64,000 nucleotides of DNA from Erysipelotrichaceae bacterium (GTDB taxonomy: Bacteria; Bacillota_I; Bacilli_A; Erysipelotrichales; Erysipelotrichaceae): assembly GCA_017405785.1 (NCBI GenBank), contig JAFQZR010000005.1, positions 62,001-126,000 of the forward strand, in the 5' to 3' direction. The translations under genes were made by a program, and so were the position numbers. The notes under the pieces are model-generated. The model ran no database searches. It saw nothing but the letters and a program-made list of their open reading frames with translations, and was not told the DNA's origin. Below, one piece after another: positions 53,196-62,196 of this stretch (its first letter is position 1; each line of letters opens with the position of its first letter).

Positions 53196-54251
53196 ATGGA
53201 AGTCGGAAAACTCTTGGAAGTAATGCATCTGGCAGAAAAGCTGAAGGATGCGACACGTCACTGTTATACATCAGGCGGCAGGCATGAAAGCGTGGCTGAT
53301 CACAGCTGGCGCATGACTTTATTAGCCTATCTGATGCATGATGAATTCCCGGAAGCTGACATGGACAAGGTAATAAGAATGTGTCTGATCCATGACATCG
53401 GGGAAGCCTTTACCGGTGATATTCCGTCATTTTTGAAGACTCAGGAAGATTCGGATAAGGAAGACGCCATTCTTTTCAGATGGGTGGCAACCCTGGATGA
53501 ACCTTTCAGAACGGAAATGAAGGAATTATATGAAGAGATGATCCGGCTGGAAACCCTGGAAGCCAGAATATACAAGTGCTGTGACAAGCTGGAAGCTGTC
53601 ATTCAGCATAATGAATCCGACCTGGAAACCTGGAGCGGACTGGAATATACCCTTAATGTCAATTATGCCAATGAAAATGTTCAGTTTTCCGAATATCTTA
53701 AGGAATTAAGAGAAGCCATCAGAAAGGAAACCCTTGATAAGATCAATAACGCCAGAGTCAAGGTGATCTACTTTGACATGGACGGTGTGCTGGCTGACTT
53801 TGACAGAGGCATTGTGGAACTGTTACACATGACCCCGAAGGATCAGCATGTCTACGATCCGCGGTTTGATGACAGAATGTTTGAGGCCATCCGTGATTAT
53901 AAGGATTTCTATGCTTCTCTGGAACCGATTGAAGGTTCAATTGAACTGCTGAAGAAATTGAAAGAAAAATACAATGTTGAGATCTTAACCGGTATTCCCA
54001 GACCGTCAAGAGGAATTGTGGAAGCCAGGGATAATAAACTGGGTTGGGTAAAGAAATACATCGGCAAGGATATTACGGTCCATACCGTCATGAGGAAGGA
54101 CAAGCCTTTGTACGCTACCGGAGCCAACTGCATACTTATCGATGACTTTGATTCCAATGTCAAGCGGTGGCAGGAGGCAGGCGGTACGGCTGTAAGATTT
54201 ACAACGGCTGCTGAAGCAGAAGAAAAACTGAAGAAGATGGGAATATTATAG
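53196..54251 (+). CDS. Fused HD-domain phosphohydrolase and HAD nucleotidase
   Basis: 351 aa with two domains usually found separately. Residues 1-180: HD domain of the YfbR/HDDC2 type (5'-deoxynucleotidase) with ADHSWR (34-39) and HD at 66-67 (LIHDIGEAF). Residues 188-351: HAD domain of the 5'(3')-deoxyribonucleotidase type with YFDMDGVLADFD (Asp194, Asp196) and IDDFDSN. Both would remove phosphate from (deoxy)nucleotides, so the fusion suggests a purge of nucleotide pools. Followed by adenosine deaminase. Ribosome site GGGGGTAAGG. Confidence 0.88.
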   Translation: MEVGKLLEVMHLAEKLKDATRHCYTSGGRHESVADHSWRMTLLAYLMHDEFPEADMDKVIRMCLIHDIGEAFTGDIPSFLKTQEDSDKEDAILFRWVATLDEPFRTEMKELYEEMIRLETLEARIYKCCDKLEAVIQHNESDLETWSGLEYTLNVNYANENVQFSEYLKELREAIRKETLDKINNARVKVIYFDMDGVLADFDRGIVELLHMTPKDQHVYDPRFDDRMFEAIRDYKDFYASLEPIEGSIELLKKLKEKYNVEILTGIPRPSRGIVEARDNKLGWVKKYIGKDITVHTVMRKDKPLYATGANCILIDDFDSNVKRWQEAGGTAVRFTTAAEAEEKLKKMGIL

Positions 54252-54264
54252 GGGGAACTGTTAT

Positions 54265-55278
54265 ATGAAACGTACGGCACTTGTTGACTTACACCTGCAT
54301 CTTGACGGATCACTGGATCTGGTTTGGGCCTATAAGGAATCACTGAAGAATGGAAACATTCCTCCTGAAACAACGTTTGAGGAATATTATGACATTGTTT
54401 ACCGGACAAAATACAAGAACCGTGAAGACGGTTTCCGCAAGTTTGAACTGATGTGCAATGTCTTGCAGACCAGGGAGAATCTTTTCTATGCGGCTTATGA
54501 TCTGGTCAGAAGACTGGATGAAAAGGGTATGATCTATGCGGAAATCAGATTCGCAACCCAGCAGCACTGCAAGGAAGGGCTGACTCAGAAGGAAGCCCTG
54601 CAGGCTGTCATTGACGGCGCTGCCAAAGGCATGGAAGACTTCCCGGATGTCAAGGTCGGCATCATCAACTGTCTGATGCACAAGGGACCTGATGCCTTAT
54701 ACAACTGGCGGGAAAACGAAGAGACTGTCAGAGTATCAGCTGAATTATTAGGCAAGGGATTAGTCGGACTGGATCTGGCCGGATATGAGAATAACGGTGA
54801 TTTCCGGTTATACGGACCACTGATTGAAATGGCGCATGAATACGGGATTCCTTGTACGGTACATGCCGGTGAAATGGGCATCGGTGAACACATAACCGAA
54901 GCCTTGAAGTGGAAGCCTGAGAGAATAGGCCACGGCATTGACTGCATTCAGGATGAACGGATCATTGAAGAGCTCAGAAGAATACAGATTCCTCTGGAAG
55001 TATGTGTTTCTTCCAACGTAGGTCACAATCTGACTTATGCTGCTCATCCGGTCCGTACGATGATAAACAGAGGCTTATGCGTGACTCTGAATACCGACAA
55101 CATGACTTTCGGCCGTACTGATATGGCTCGTGAGCATGCCATGATGAGACGGATAGGCGTCAGTTTCGGACAGCTGCGGAAGTGCACTTTCAATGCGATC
55201 AATGCGGCTTTCTGCAGCAATGAATTAAAGAAAGAACTGACAGCCAAAGCCATCAGAATAATGAGCGGAAAAGAATGA
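54265..55278 (+). CDS. add: Adenosine deaminase
   Basis: 337 aa. DLHLHLDGSL (about 8-17), HAGEMG (about 200), ERIGHGIDC (about 220) and CVSSNVGH, NTDNMTF (about 275) give the zinc site and catalytic Glu, His and Asp of ADA. Deaminates adenosine or adenine-type nucleosides. It overlaps the next gene by four bases. Confidence 0.93.
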   Translation: MKRTALVDLHLHLDGSLDLVWAYKESLKNGNIPPETTFEEYYDIVYRTKYKNREDGFRKFELMCNVLQTRENLFYAAYDLVRRLDEKGMIYAEIRFATQQHCKEGLTQKEALQAVIDGAAKGMEDFPDVKVGIINCLMHKGPDALYNWRENEETVRVSAELLGKGLVGLDLAGYENNGDFRLYGPLIEMAHEYGIPCTVHAGEMGIGEHITEALKWKPERIGHGIDCIQDERIIEELRRIQIPLEVCVSSNVGHNLTYAAHPVRTMINRGLCVTLNTDNMTFGRTDMAREHAMMRRIGVSFGQLRKCTFNAINAAFCSNELKKELTAKAIRIMSGKE

Positions 55279-56006
55279 TAAAAGAGCAGTTTACCATAGA
55301 GCAGATACAGTGTACGGTATACAGAGATGATGATCCTGCAGCCTTACTGATCCAGCCTGTTGACGATTATGACAGTGAAAGACTGGACAGTGAAGTAAAT
55401 GCCATCACGGAGAGAACATCTGTTCCTTTTGTGCTGGTACGGTTTAAGGTAAACGACTGGAATGATGACCTCTCGCCGTGGAGCCATCCTGCCGTTTTCG
55501 GCAATAAGGAATTTGCGGGTCAGGCTGAAAACACGTTAGGAATCATTAAGGATAAGCTGTTACCGGGAATTATCAAAGAATATGGACTTGAAGATGTTCC
55601 TGTCATTATCGGAGGGTATTCTCTGGCAGCGTTATTTGCCTTATGGTGCGGATATGAAGATGAGAACTTTGGGGGTGTTGCGGCTGCATCTCCGTCCCTC
55701 TGGTTTACCGGATGGATCGATTATGTAAAGGAAAGACAGCCAAAGGCAACGCACATCTATCTCAGCCTGGGTGACAGGGAAGAAAAGACCAGAAATCCGA
55801 TAATGTCGACTGTAGGAGACTGTATCCGTAAGCAGCATGATATTATAAAAGAAGATAACATTGATTGTATTCTTGAATGGAACCAAGGTAATCATTTCCG
55901 TGACGGAGATATCCGCAGCCGGAAGGGTTTCGTCTGGTGTCTGGAAAGGATTGCAATTTCAAGAGGATGTAATCGCAAACCTTGGATAAGAGGTTATAAA
56001 CAATGA
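55275..56006 (+). CDS. Esterase-like alpha/beta hydrolase
   Basis: 243 aa. Nucleophile elbow GGYSLAALFALW (about 112-123), probable Asp in LSLGDREEKT (about 163-172) and His in GNHFRDG (about 204-210). Resembles the small IroE/esterase-D-like hydrolases. No signal peptide. Coupled by overlap to adenosine deaminase and to the next gene. Confidence 0.8.
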   Translation: MIKEQFTIEQIQCTVYRDDDPAALLIQPVDDYDSERLDSEVNAITERTSVPFVLVRFKVNDWNDDLSPWSHPAVFGNKEFAGQAENTLGIIKDKLLPGIIKEYGLEDVPVIIGGYSLAALFALWCGYEDENFGGVAAASPSLWFTGWIDYVKERQPKATHIYLSLGDREEKTRNPIMSTVGDCIRKQHDIIKEDNIDCILEWNQGNHFRDGDIRSRKGFVWCLERIAISRGCNRKPWIRGYKQ

Positions 56007-57235
56007 TTACAATTACAAAACAGCAGGCAAGGCGGTTCATTCTTGCAAAGCAAGGCCTGATTGGCCCATATCGTTTTGCCGGAAAAGACGGTGCAAATGA
56101 TTATGTTCGTCAGGCAGGATGCATTCAGTATGACCCGGTTGACGTCTGCGGCAGGAATGCTGAACTGACATTGCAGTCAAGAGTTAAAGGCTTCAAAAAA
56201 ACAATGCTGCGGGAATTACTGTATGAAGACCGTAAACTGATAGACTATGTCGATAAGGAATTATCCATATGGCCTGTAGAGGATTGGCCTTATTATGCTT
56301 CTTTCAGAGAACGCAGTCGCCGGATGAGTGATACTTTTGAGGGTTTGCATGAACTAAAGCAAGAGGCTTTGGCATACATCAAAGAGAACGGTCCGGTTTG
56401 CAGCGATACATTGCCAATCGAGGGTGAGATTTACTGGTATTCTTCGATGCATTGGAGCGGTAATTGGCATAAAAAGTCTCAAGCAGCCAGATCAGTTCTG
56501 GAACAGTTATATACAGAAGGTGAACTGATTATTCATCATAAAAACGGAAGCCGAAAGTATTATGATCTTGCGGAAAAATACCTTCCTGACGCTGTTTTGA
56601 AAGCAGATAATCCATATAATGATGATTTTGCACTTATTAACTGGCGTGTCTTACGAAGAATAGGAGCAGTCGGTCTATTGTGGGATAAGAACAGCACAGC
56701 TTTTCTGGGGATTGATCTGAAAGCTGATTTAAGGAAAAAAGTACTGTCCAAGTTGTTAGATGATAAAAAGATTGAAGCTGTTATGGTAGATGGAATAAAA
56801 GTGCCTTTCTACTATCGCATCGAAGATGAAGCACTAATGCAGGAAATCCTTTCCGGAAATGCGAATTTGAAACCGAGGATGTCATTTATTGCGCCGCTTG
56901 ATCCGCTTTTATGGGATAAGGATCTGGTCTTTGCGCTGTGGGATTTCAGGTATTCATGGGAAATCTATACACCTGCTTCCAAGAGAAAGTACGGCTATTA
57001 TACTCTTCCAATAGTGTATGGCGATCGATTTGTTGGTCGAATAGAGGCAGTACCGAATAGGAAAGAGGGTATTCTCCAGGTTAAGGGCCTGTGGTGGGAG
57101 ACGGGAATTCGCTGTACAAAATCATTGAATTCTGCATTGGAACGAGCACTCAGCGCTTTTGCAAAATTCAATGATTGTGTGATTGTAAATGACAGTCACA
57201 ATAAAGCCGTTCAGAGTAAGGAAATAGAGAAATAG
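56003..57235 (+). CDS. YcaQ/AlkX-like winged-helix protein (HTH_42)
   Basis: 410 aa. QQARRFILAKQGLIGP, IQYDPVDVCGRN (about 31-46), EDWPYYASFRERSRRM and C-terminal FIAPLDPLLWDKDLVFALWDFRYSWEIYTPASKRKYGYYTLP are the blocks of the HTH_42 family, which includes DNA glycosylases acting on crosslinks and alkylated bases. The conserved QxDxxxVxxR-type motif here reads QYDPVDVCGR. Codon use is somewhat more AT-rich than neighbours. Confidence 0.85.
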   Translation: MITITKQQARRFILAKQGLIGPYRFAGKDGANDYVRQAGCIQYDPVDVCGRNAELTLQSRVKGFKKTMLRELLYEDRKLIDYVDKELSIWPVEDWPYYASFRERSRRMSDTFEGLHELKQEALAYIKENGPVCSDTLPIEGEIYWYSSMHWSGNWHKKSQAARSVLEQLYTEGELIIHHKNGSRKYYDLAEKYLPDAVLKADNPYNDDFALINWRVLRRIGAVGLLWDKNSTAFLGIDLKADLRKKVLSKLLDDKKIEAVMVDGIKVPFYYRIEDEALMQEILSGNANLKPRMSFIAPLDPLLWDKDLVFALWDFRYSWEIYTPASKRKYGYYTLPIVYGDRFVGRIEAVPNRKEGILQVKGLWWETGIRCTKSLNSALERALSAFAKFNDCVIVNDSHNKAVQSKEIEK

Positions 57236-57252
57236 AAGCAAGGCAATACGAT

Positions 57253-57705
57253 ATGATAAAAATACTATTTGTCTGCCATGGCAATATCTGCCGCAGTACC
57301 ATGGCTGAATCGATCATGAAAGAACTTGTCAGAAGGAAAGGCATAGCATACCAGTATTATATTGATTCGGCAGCTACCAGTATGGAAGAAGTCGGAGAGC
57401 CTATGTACTCTCCGGCAGCCCGTAAGCTTAAGGAAAAGGGCATTCCTGTCGGGAATCATTATGCCAGAGTTCTGAAGAGAAAGGATTATCAGGACTTTGA
57501 TCTTCTGATCGGCATGGATCGCTATAATGTCAGAAACATGGAATACCTGTTTGGCGGGGACAGGGAACACAGAATCAGAAAGATGATGCAGTATGCCGGC
57601 AGTGACAGGGACGTAGCCGACCCTTGGTATACCGGAGACTTTGAAGCCACCTGGCAGGATCTGATCGTATCGATAGAAAAACTGATAGAAATCACTGAAA
57701 AGTGA
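57253..57705 (+). CDS. Low-molecular-weight protein tyrosine phosphatase
   Basis: 150 aa. Cys8-to-Arg14 loop CHGNICRST and the catalytic Asp in ADPWYTGDF (about 118-126) are complete. Dephosphorylates tyrosine phosphates on proteins or on small substrates. No clear ribosome site (AAGGCAA). A terminator overlaps its stop codon. Confidence 0.92.
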   Translation: MIKILFVCHGNICRSTMAESIMKELVRRKGIAYQYYIDSAATSMEEVGEPMYSPAARKLKEKGIPVGNHYARVLKRKDYQDFDLLIGMDRYNVRNMEYLFGGDREHRIRKMMQYAGSDRDVADPWYTGDFEATWQDLIVSIEKLIEITEK

Positions 57706-57713
57706 TTTTTCTT
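57689..57713 (+). terminator. Terminator overlapping the phosphatase stop
   Basis: AAATCACT (57689-57696), GAAA tetraloop, AGTGATTT (57701-57708), TTTCTTT. Confidence 0.75.
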
Positions 57714-57749
57714 TAGGAAAGAAATCGTATTAAGTCAAATAAGTACTGA

Positions 57750-57857
57750 GGTGATGTACAGTGCAGTAGATGCAATAATACCGACAGTTCACTGTTTTAC
57801 TTTGGGGAAAGGGGATCATACTGCCGCCGCTGCATACGATTCGGTGATCGGCTGTCA
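57750..57857 (+). other. In-frame zinc-finger coding stretch before comFA without a start codon
   Basis: In the comFA frame, after a TGA at 57747, the codons read VQCSRCNNTDSS and later YCRRCIRFG, which match the four-cysteine zinc finger of ComFA (B. subtilis: YRCNRC...YCRSC). A near-perfect ribosome site GAGGTGAT lies at 57748-57755, but no ATG, GTG or TTG is in frame before the finger. The ATG at 57754 is in the wrong frame; one extra base would repair it. Confidence 0.75.
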
Positions 57858-58883
57858 ATGGAGGATGAAAGCCATATAGTAGATGCGGAGTATTCTCTTA
57901 AGTTTGATCTGACACCTGCCCAGAAGGAAGTGTCAGATAAACTGTGTGAGTGCATTGATAGAAAGAGGAATGTCCTTCTGGAAGCGGTGTGCGGAGCAGG
58001 AAAGACGGAACTGGTCTTTGAGGTGATCGCCCAGCGGTTAAAAAAGGGAAAGAAAGTAGGATTTACCATTGCCAGACGTCAGGTCGTTCTGGAGATTGCG
58101 GAACGTCTGCAGAAAGCCTTCACGCATCTGAGAGTGGTGCCGGTATGTCAGGGTTATACAAAGGTACTCAGTGCTGACATCATCATCTGTACCACCCATC
58201 AGCTGTTCCGTTTCCGTAACAGGTTTGACCTTCTGATAATTGATGAACCGGATGCCTTTCCGTTTAAGGGAGATGAAACCCTGAAAGCCATTGCCCTAAA
58301 CAGCTGTAAGGGAAATGTCATATACATGACCGCAACTCCTGACAGAGATCTAAAGAACATGGCTTATGAAGGTAAACTGGAACATCTTGTTCTTTCACGC
58401 CGTCCCCACGGTCACGATCTGTGTGTTCCTGAGGTATTCTACGGTAATAAACGGGAAATGGCCTTGAAGGGAATACGGTGGCTGAGAAGACAGTTAAAGA
58501 CAGGTAAGAAGGTTCTGTTATTTGTGTCAAGCATGTCCCGAGGAAAGAAACTGGAGAGACTGCTGAAACCTTTTGTGAAGTGCTGCTATATCAGCAGTAA
58601 GACGGATGGCAGGGATGAGATAATCGCGGATTTCCGCAGAGGCAGATATTCCGTATGTATCGCTACTTTGATACTGGAAAGAGGCATTACCATTGAAAAC
58701 GTTCAGGTGCTGGTGTGGAAACGGGAAAGTCAGGTCTTTGATGAATCTTCTCTGACGCAGATATCGGGAAGAGTAGGGAGAAGCTTTGTCTATCCGGAAG
58801 GAGAATGTCTGTTTCTGTGTGAGGGAAGAAGTGAAAACGTGGATGCCTGTCTTGAATCTTTAAGGAGGGCTAATGGTTACTGA
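57858..58883 (+). CDS. comFA: ComFA, competence DEAD-box DNA translocase
   Basis: 341 aa from the first ATG. LEAVCGAGKTELVF (Walker A, about 41-54), LLIIDEPDAFPF (Walker B, about 124-135), MTATP (motif III), and ILERGITIENVQV, QISGRVGR (motif VI) match ComFA, the ATPase that pulls single-stranded DNA inward. A ribosome site is missing at this ATG, and coding potential for a zinc finger extends upstream, so the true N-terminus is uncertain. The stop overlaps comFC by 11 bases. Confidence 0.9.
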   Translation: MEDESHIVDAEYSLKFDLTPAQKEVSDKLCECIDRKRNVLLEAVCGAGKTELVFEVIAQRLKKGKKVGFTIARRQVVLEIAERLQKAFTHLRVVPVCQGYTKVLSADIIICTTHQLFRFRNRFDLLIIDEPDAFPFKGDETLKAIALNSCKGNVIYMTATPDRDLKNMAYEGKLEHLVLSRRPHGHDLCVPEVFYGNKREMALKGIRWLRRQLKTGKKVLLFVSSMSRGKKLERLLKPFVKCCYISSKTDGRDEIIADFRRGRYSVCIATLILERGITIENVQVLVWKRESQVFDESSLTQISGRVGRSFVYPEGECLFLCEGRSENVDACLESLRRANGY

Positions 58884-59502
58884 CTGCATCTGCCTGTGGT
58901 GCGGCAGATCTATAAGGTATGAAGCCTCCTTCAGGGAGATGTTTCAGGTGGAAGACTGTCTGTGCAGCCGCTGCCGTCATCTGATGAAGTATGATCCAGG
59001 AACCTTCAAGGGGCCGGGATTCAGGTTCGAAGGACTATACGTCTATCAGGGGCAGGTCAGAGAGATGATGCTGCAGTATAAGGAGAACTGTGATGAGGCA
59101 TTGTTCAGCACGTTTCTGTATCCCTACATCAGGCATCTGAACAGGAAATATCACGGTTATACGGTTATCCCTGTTCCCAGCAGTGAAGAAATGGTAACCC
59201 GCAGAGGTTTTCAGCATGTCAGAAAGATCTTTTCCGTTCTTGATCTGCCGGTGCGGGAACTGATAGTCAAGACAGCCGATGTTCAGCAGAAAAGCAGTTC
59301 AAGACGTAAGGAGATCGGTACGTATTTCCGGCTGAAAGAACAGCAGTTACCCGAAAAGACGAAGATCCTGCTGGTAGATGACATTGTAACGACAGGTGAA
59401 TCGATGGGAGCCTGTTACCGGCTTCTGAAAAGGAAATATGCCCGAATCAGATGCCTGACGGTTAGCTATGGCAAACAGTTTGTGAAAAACGCAAAAGAAT
59501 AG
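58873..59502 (+). CDS. comFC: ComFC-like phosphoribosyltransferase
   Basis: 209 aa. N-terminal zinc ribbon CLWC...CLCSRC (about 5-35), then a PRT domain with VIPVPSSEEMVTRRGFQHV and the PRPP loop ILLVDDIVTTGES (about 165-177). Works with ComFA in DNA uptake. Ribosome site GGAGGG; overlaps comFA. Confidence 0.92.
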   Translation: MVTDCICLWCGRSIRYEASFREMFQVEDCLCSRCRHLMKYDPGTFKGPGFRFEGLYVYQGQVREMMLQYKENCDEALFSTFLYPYIRHLNRKYHGYTVIPVPSSEEMVTRRGFQHVRKIFSVLDLPVRELIVKTADVQQKSSSRRKEIGTYFRLKEQQLPEKTKILLVDDIVTTGESMGACYRLLKRKYARIRCLTVSYGKQFVKNAKE

Positions 59503-59560
59503 ACAAAGCTATTATTTCAGCATATAATTCATGTAGGAAAGGTTTAGGTTTTCTCTATAC

Positions 59561-59764
59561 ATGCAAGGCAAGGTAAAACTTTTTAACAAGGAAAAGGGCT
59601 ATGGCTTTATTACTGCTGAAGGGCAGGAAAAGGACATCTTTTTCCATTATTCTGAATTAGTGATGGAAGGCTTTAAAATCATCGAGAATGATGCTGTAGT
59701 CGAATTCGAACTCGTGCAGACAGAACGTGGGCCTCAGGCTAAGAAAATCGTCAAAGTTCAGTAA
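59561..59764 (+). CDS. Cold-shock protein
   Basis: 67 aa. RNP1 KGYGFI (about 12-17) and RNP2 DIFFHYS (about 25-31), OB-fold nucleic-acid binder of the CspA family. The upstream gap of 58 bases is too short for a classic cold-shock leader. A terminator follows. Confidence 0.93.
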   Translation: MQGKVKLFNKEKGYGFITAEGQEKDIFFHYSELVMEGFKIIENDAVVEFELVQTERGPQAKKIVKVQ

Positions 59765-59772
59765 TAGTTTTA

Positions 59773-59797
59773 AAAGAGCACCACTGCTCTTTTTTTG
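59773..59797 (+). terminator. Rho-independent terminator
   Basis: AAAGAGCA (59773-59780), CCAC loop, TGCTCTTT (59785-59792), then Ts. Confidence 0.85.
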
Positions 59798-59810
59798 TCA
59801 TGTTTTGTTA

Positions 59811-59819
59811 TGTTAGAAT
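59811..59819 (+). promoter_or_regulatory. Extended -10 of secA
   Basis: TGT-TAGAAT (59811-59819), 25 bases before the GTG start, with a good ribosome site CGGAGG between. Confidence 0.5.
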
Positions 59820-59844
59820 AGATGGGAACGGAGGTAAATAATTC

Positions 59845-62193
59845 GTGGCAGGATTTTTAGACAGATTATTTAACGTTAACGCCAGAGAATTAAAGGCGAT
59901 AGGAAATAAAGTAGAAAAGGTGGAACGGTATGCCGATGAAATGGCAGCTCTCAGCGATGAACAGCTGCAGGCCAAGACTCCGTACTTCAGAGAACTGCTG
60001 GCTAACGGCAGCACTCTGGATGACATTCTCCCGGAAGCTTTCGCAACCGTCAGAGAGGCAGCCAAGAGAGTCATCGGCGAATATCCGTTCCATGTTCAGT
60101 TAATGGGCGGCGTTGTCCTGCATCAGGGTGACATCGCGGAAATGAAGACCGGTGAAGGTAAGACTCTTACCTCCATCCTTCCGGTTTATCTCAATGCTTT
60201 GGCAGGCAAGGGTGTTCATGTCATCACCGTCAACGAATACCTGGCTGAACGTGACTCCAAGTGGATGGGCAAGATCCACCAGTTCTTAGGTCTTACTGTC
60301 GGTCTTAACAGACACGGCAAGAGCACCCGTGAAAAAAGAGAAGCATACTTATGCGATATCACATACACGACCAACTCGGAATTAGGTTTTGACTATCTGA
60401 GAGACAACATGGTTACCAGAGTTGAAGACCGTGTGTTAAGAGGCCTTAACATGGCTCTGGTCGACGAGGTTGACTCCATCCTCATCGATGAATCCAGAAC
60501 ACCTCTGATCATTTCCGGCGGCAAGAAGGATACTGCCAACCTGTATATTCAGGCTGACAAGTTCGTCAAGAGACTGGTTGAAGATGAAGACTATAAGATC
60601 GATGTCCAATCCAAGTCCGTATCCCTGACTGAAGAAGGCGTAGCCAAGGCCGAAAAGAACTTTAAGGTTGAGAACCTGTTTACTCCTGAGTACACTCAGC
60701 TGGTTCACCATATCAACCAGGCTTTAAAAGCCAACTACACCATGAGTAATGAAGTTGAATACCTGGTAAAGGACAAGCAGGTTTACATTGTTGACCAGTT
60801 TACCGGCCGTATCATGGAAGGCAGAGTGTTCTCCGACGGTCTGCATCAGGCCATTGAAGCCAAGGAAAACGTGCCAATCAAGGAAGAGACCACTACTCTG
60901 GCAACGATCACTTACCAGAACTTCTTCCGTCTCTATAACAAGCTGGCCGGCATGACCGGTACAGCCAAGACTGAAGAAGAGGAATTCCTGGCTATTTATA
61001 ACATGCGTGTTACTTCGATACCGACTAACATGCCGGTCATCAGGGAAGACTATCCGGATGCGATCTACGCAACCAAGAAGGCTAAATATCATGCCCTGAC
61101 GCAGGAAGTCATTGAAAGACATGCCCGGGGCCAGCCGGTACTGGTAGGTACGATTTCCGTTGATGTATCTGAGTTCTTAAGCAAGATCTTCAGCCAGAGA
61201 AAGATCAGACATGAAGTACTGAATGCCAAGAACCATAAGCGTGAAGCTGATATCATTGCCAAGGCAGGCTTAAGAGGTGCCGTAACCATCGCCACCAACA
61301 TGGCCGGCCGTGGTACCGACATCAAGCTGGGCCCTGGTGTCAAGGAACTGGGCGGTCTGGCAGTATTAGGTTCTGAAAGACATGAATCAAGACGTATCGA
61401 TAACCAGTTAAGAGGACGTTCCGGACGTCAGGGTGACCCTGGATGTTCCAGATTCTTCGTTTCCATGGAAGACGAACTGATGGTCAGATTCGGTTCCGAA
61501 AGAGTACAGGGAATGTTCACACAGCTGGGTGATACACCGATTGAATCCAAGATGGTTTCCAAGGCCATTGAGAGTGCGCAGAAGAGAGTTGAAGGCATGA
61601 ACTTCGATATCCGTAAAACATTGCTGGAATATGACGATGTTCTGCGTCAGCAGCGTGAAACTATTTATGAACAGAGAGATGCGATCCTGGAAAACGAAGA
61701 TGTACACTCCATTGTCAGAGACATGTTTGACAGAGTGGCATCCGATCTGGTTGCCAGCCATACCGATAACAGTGAAAGATATCCGACCGTAAATCTTGAC
61801 AGTCTGAAAGAAGCACTGTGGAAGATGAACGTTGATGAGGATGAAGCTGCTGAAAGACTGGCTGGTTGCAAGGGTATTGAAGAAATCAACAAAATGACCG
61901 CTGACATCCTGTGGGATGCCTATGAAGAGAAGATCGAAGGTTTCAAGACTGATTTCTTACGCATAGAGAAGACCATGGTATTAAGAATCATCGATGCCAA
62001 GTGGATCGACCACATCGACACCATGAGCAAGTTAAGAGAAGGCATCCATCTGAGATCATATGCCCAGGATAACCCGTTAAAGGCCTATACCTCTGAAGGA
62101 TATGAAATGTTTGAGAACATGATGGATTCGATAGCCAGAGAAGTTGTCAATTTCTGCATGAGCTGCCGTATCGAGATCAAGGAAAAGAGATAA
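59845..62193 (+). CDS. secA: Preprotein translocase ATPase SecA
   Basis: 782 aa from a GTG start preceded by GGAGGT. MKTGEGKTLT (Walker A, about 101-110), VDEVDSILIDESRTPLIISG (about 206-225) and AGRGTDIKLGPGV (about 488-500) are diagnostic. It ends at MSCRIEIKEKR, so the C-terminal linker and zinc-binding SEC-C tail found in many SecA proteins are absent. Drives protein export with SecYEG. Confidence 0.96.
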   Translation: MAGFLDRLFNVNARELKAIGNKVEKVERYADEMAALSDEQLQAKTPYFRELLANGSTLDDILPEAFATVREAAKRVIGEYPFHVQLMGGVVLHQGDIAEMKTGEGKTLTSILPVYLNALAGKGVHVITVNEYLAERDSKWMGKIHQFLGLTVGLNRHGKSTREKREAYLCDITYTTNSELGFDYLRDNMVTRVEDRVLRGLNMALVDEVDSILIDESRTPLIISGGKKDTANLYIQADKFVKRLVEDEDYKIDVQSKSVSLTEEGVAKAEKNFKVENLFTPEYTQLVHHINQALKANYTMSNEVEYLVKDKQVYIVDQFTGRIMEGRVFSDGLHQAIEAKENVPIKEETTTLATITYQNFFRLYNKLAGMTGTAKTEEEEFLAIYNMRVTSIPTNMPVIREDYPDAIYATKKAKYHALTQEVIERHARGQPVLVGTISVDVSEFLSKIFSQRKIRHEVLNAKNHKREADIIAKAGLRGAVTIATNMAGRGTDIKLGPGVKELGGLAVLGSERHESRRIDNQLRGRSGRQGDPGCSRFFVSMEDELMVRFGSERVQGMFTQLGDTPIESKMVSKAIESAQKRVEGMNFDIRKTLLEYDDVLRQQRETIYEQRDAILENEDVHSIVRDMFDRVASDLVASHTDNSERYPTVNLDSLKEALWKMNVDEDEAAERLAGCKGIEEINKMTADILWDAYEEKIEGFKTDFLRIEKTMVLRIIDAKWIDHIDTMSKLREGIHLRSYAQDNPLKAYTSEGYEMFENMMDSIAREVVNFCMSCRIEIKEKR

Positions 62194-62196
62194 CAG

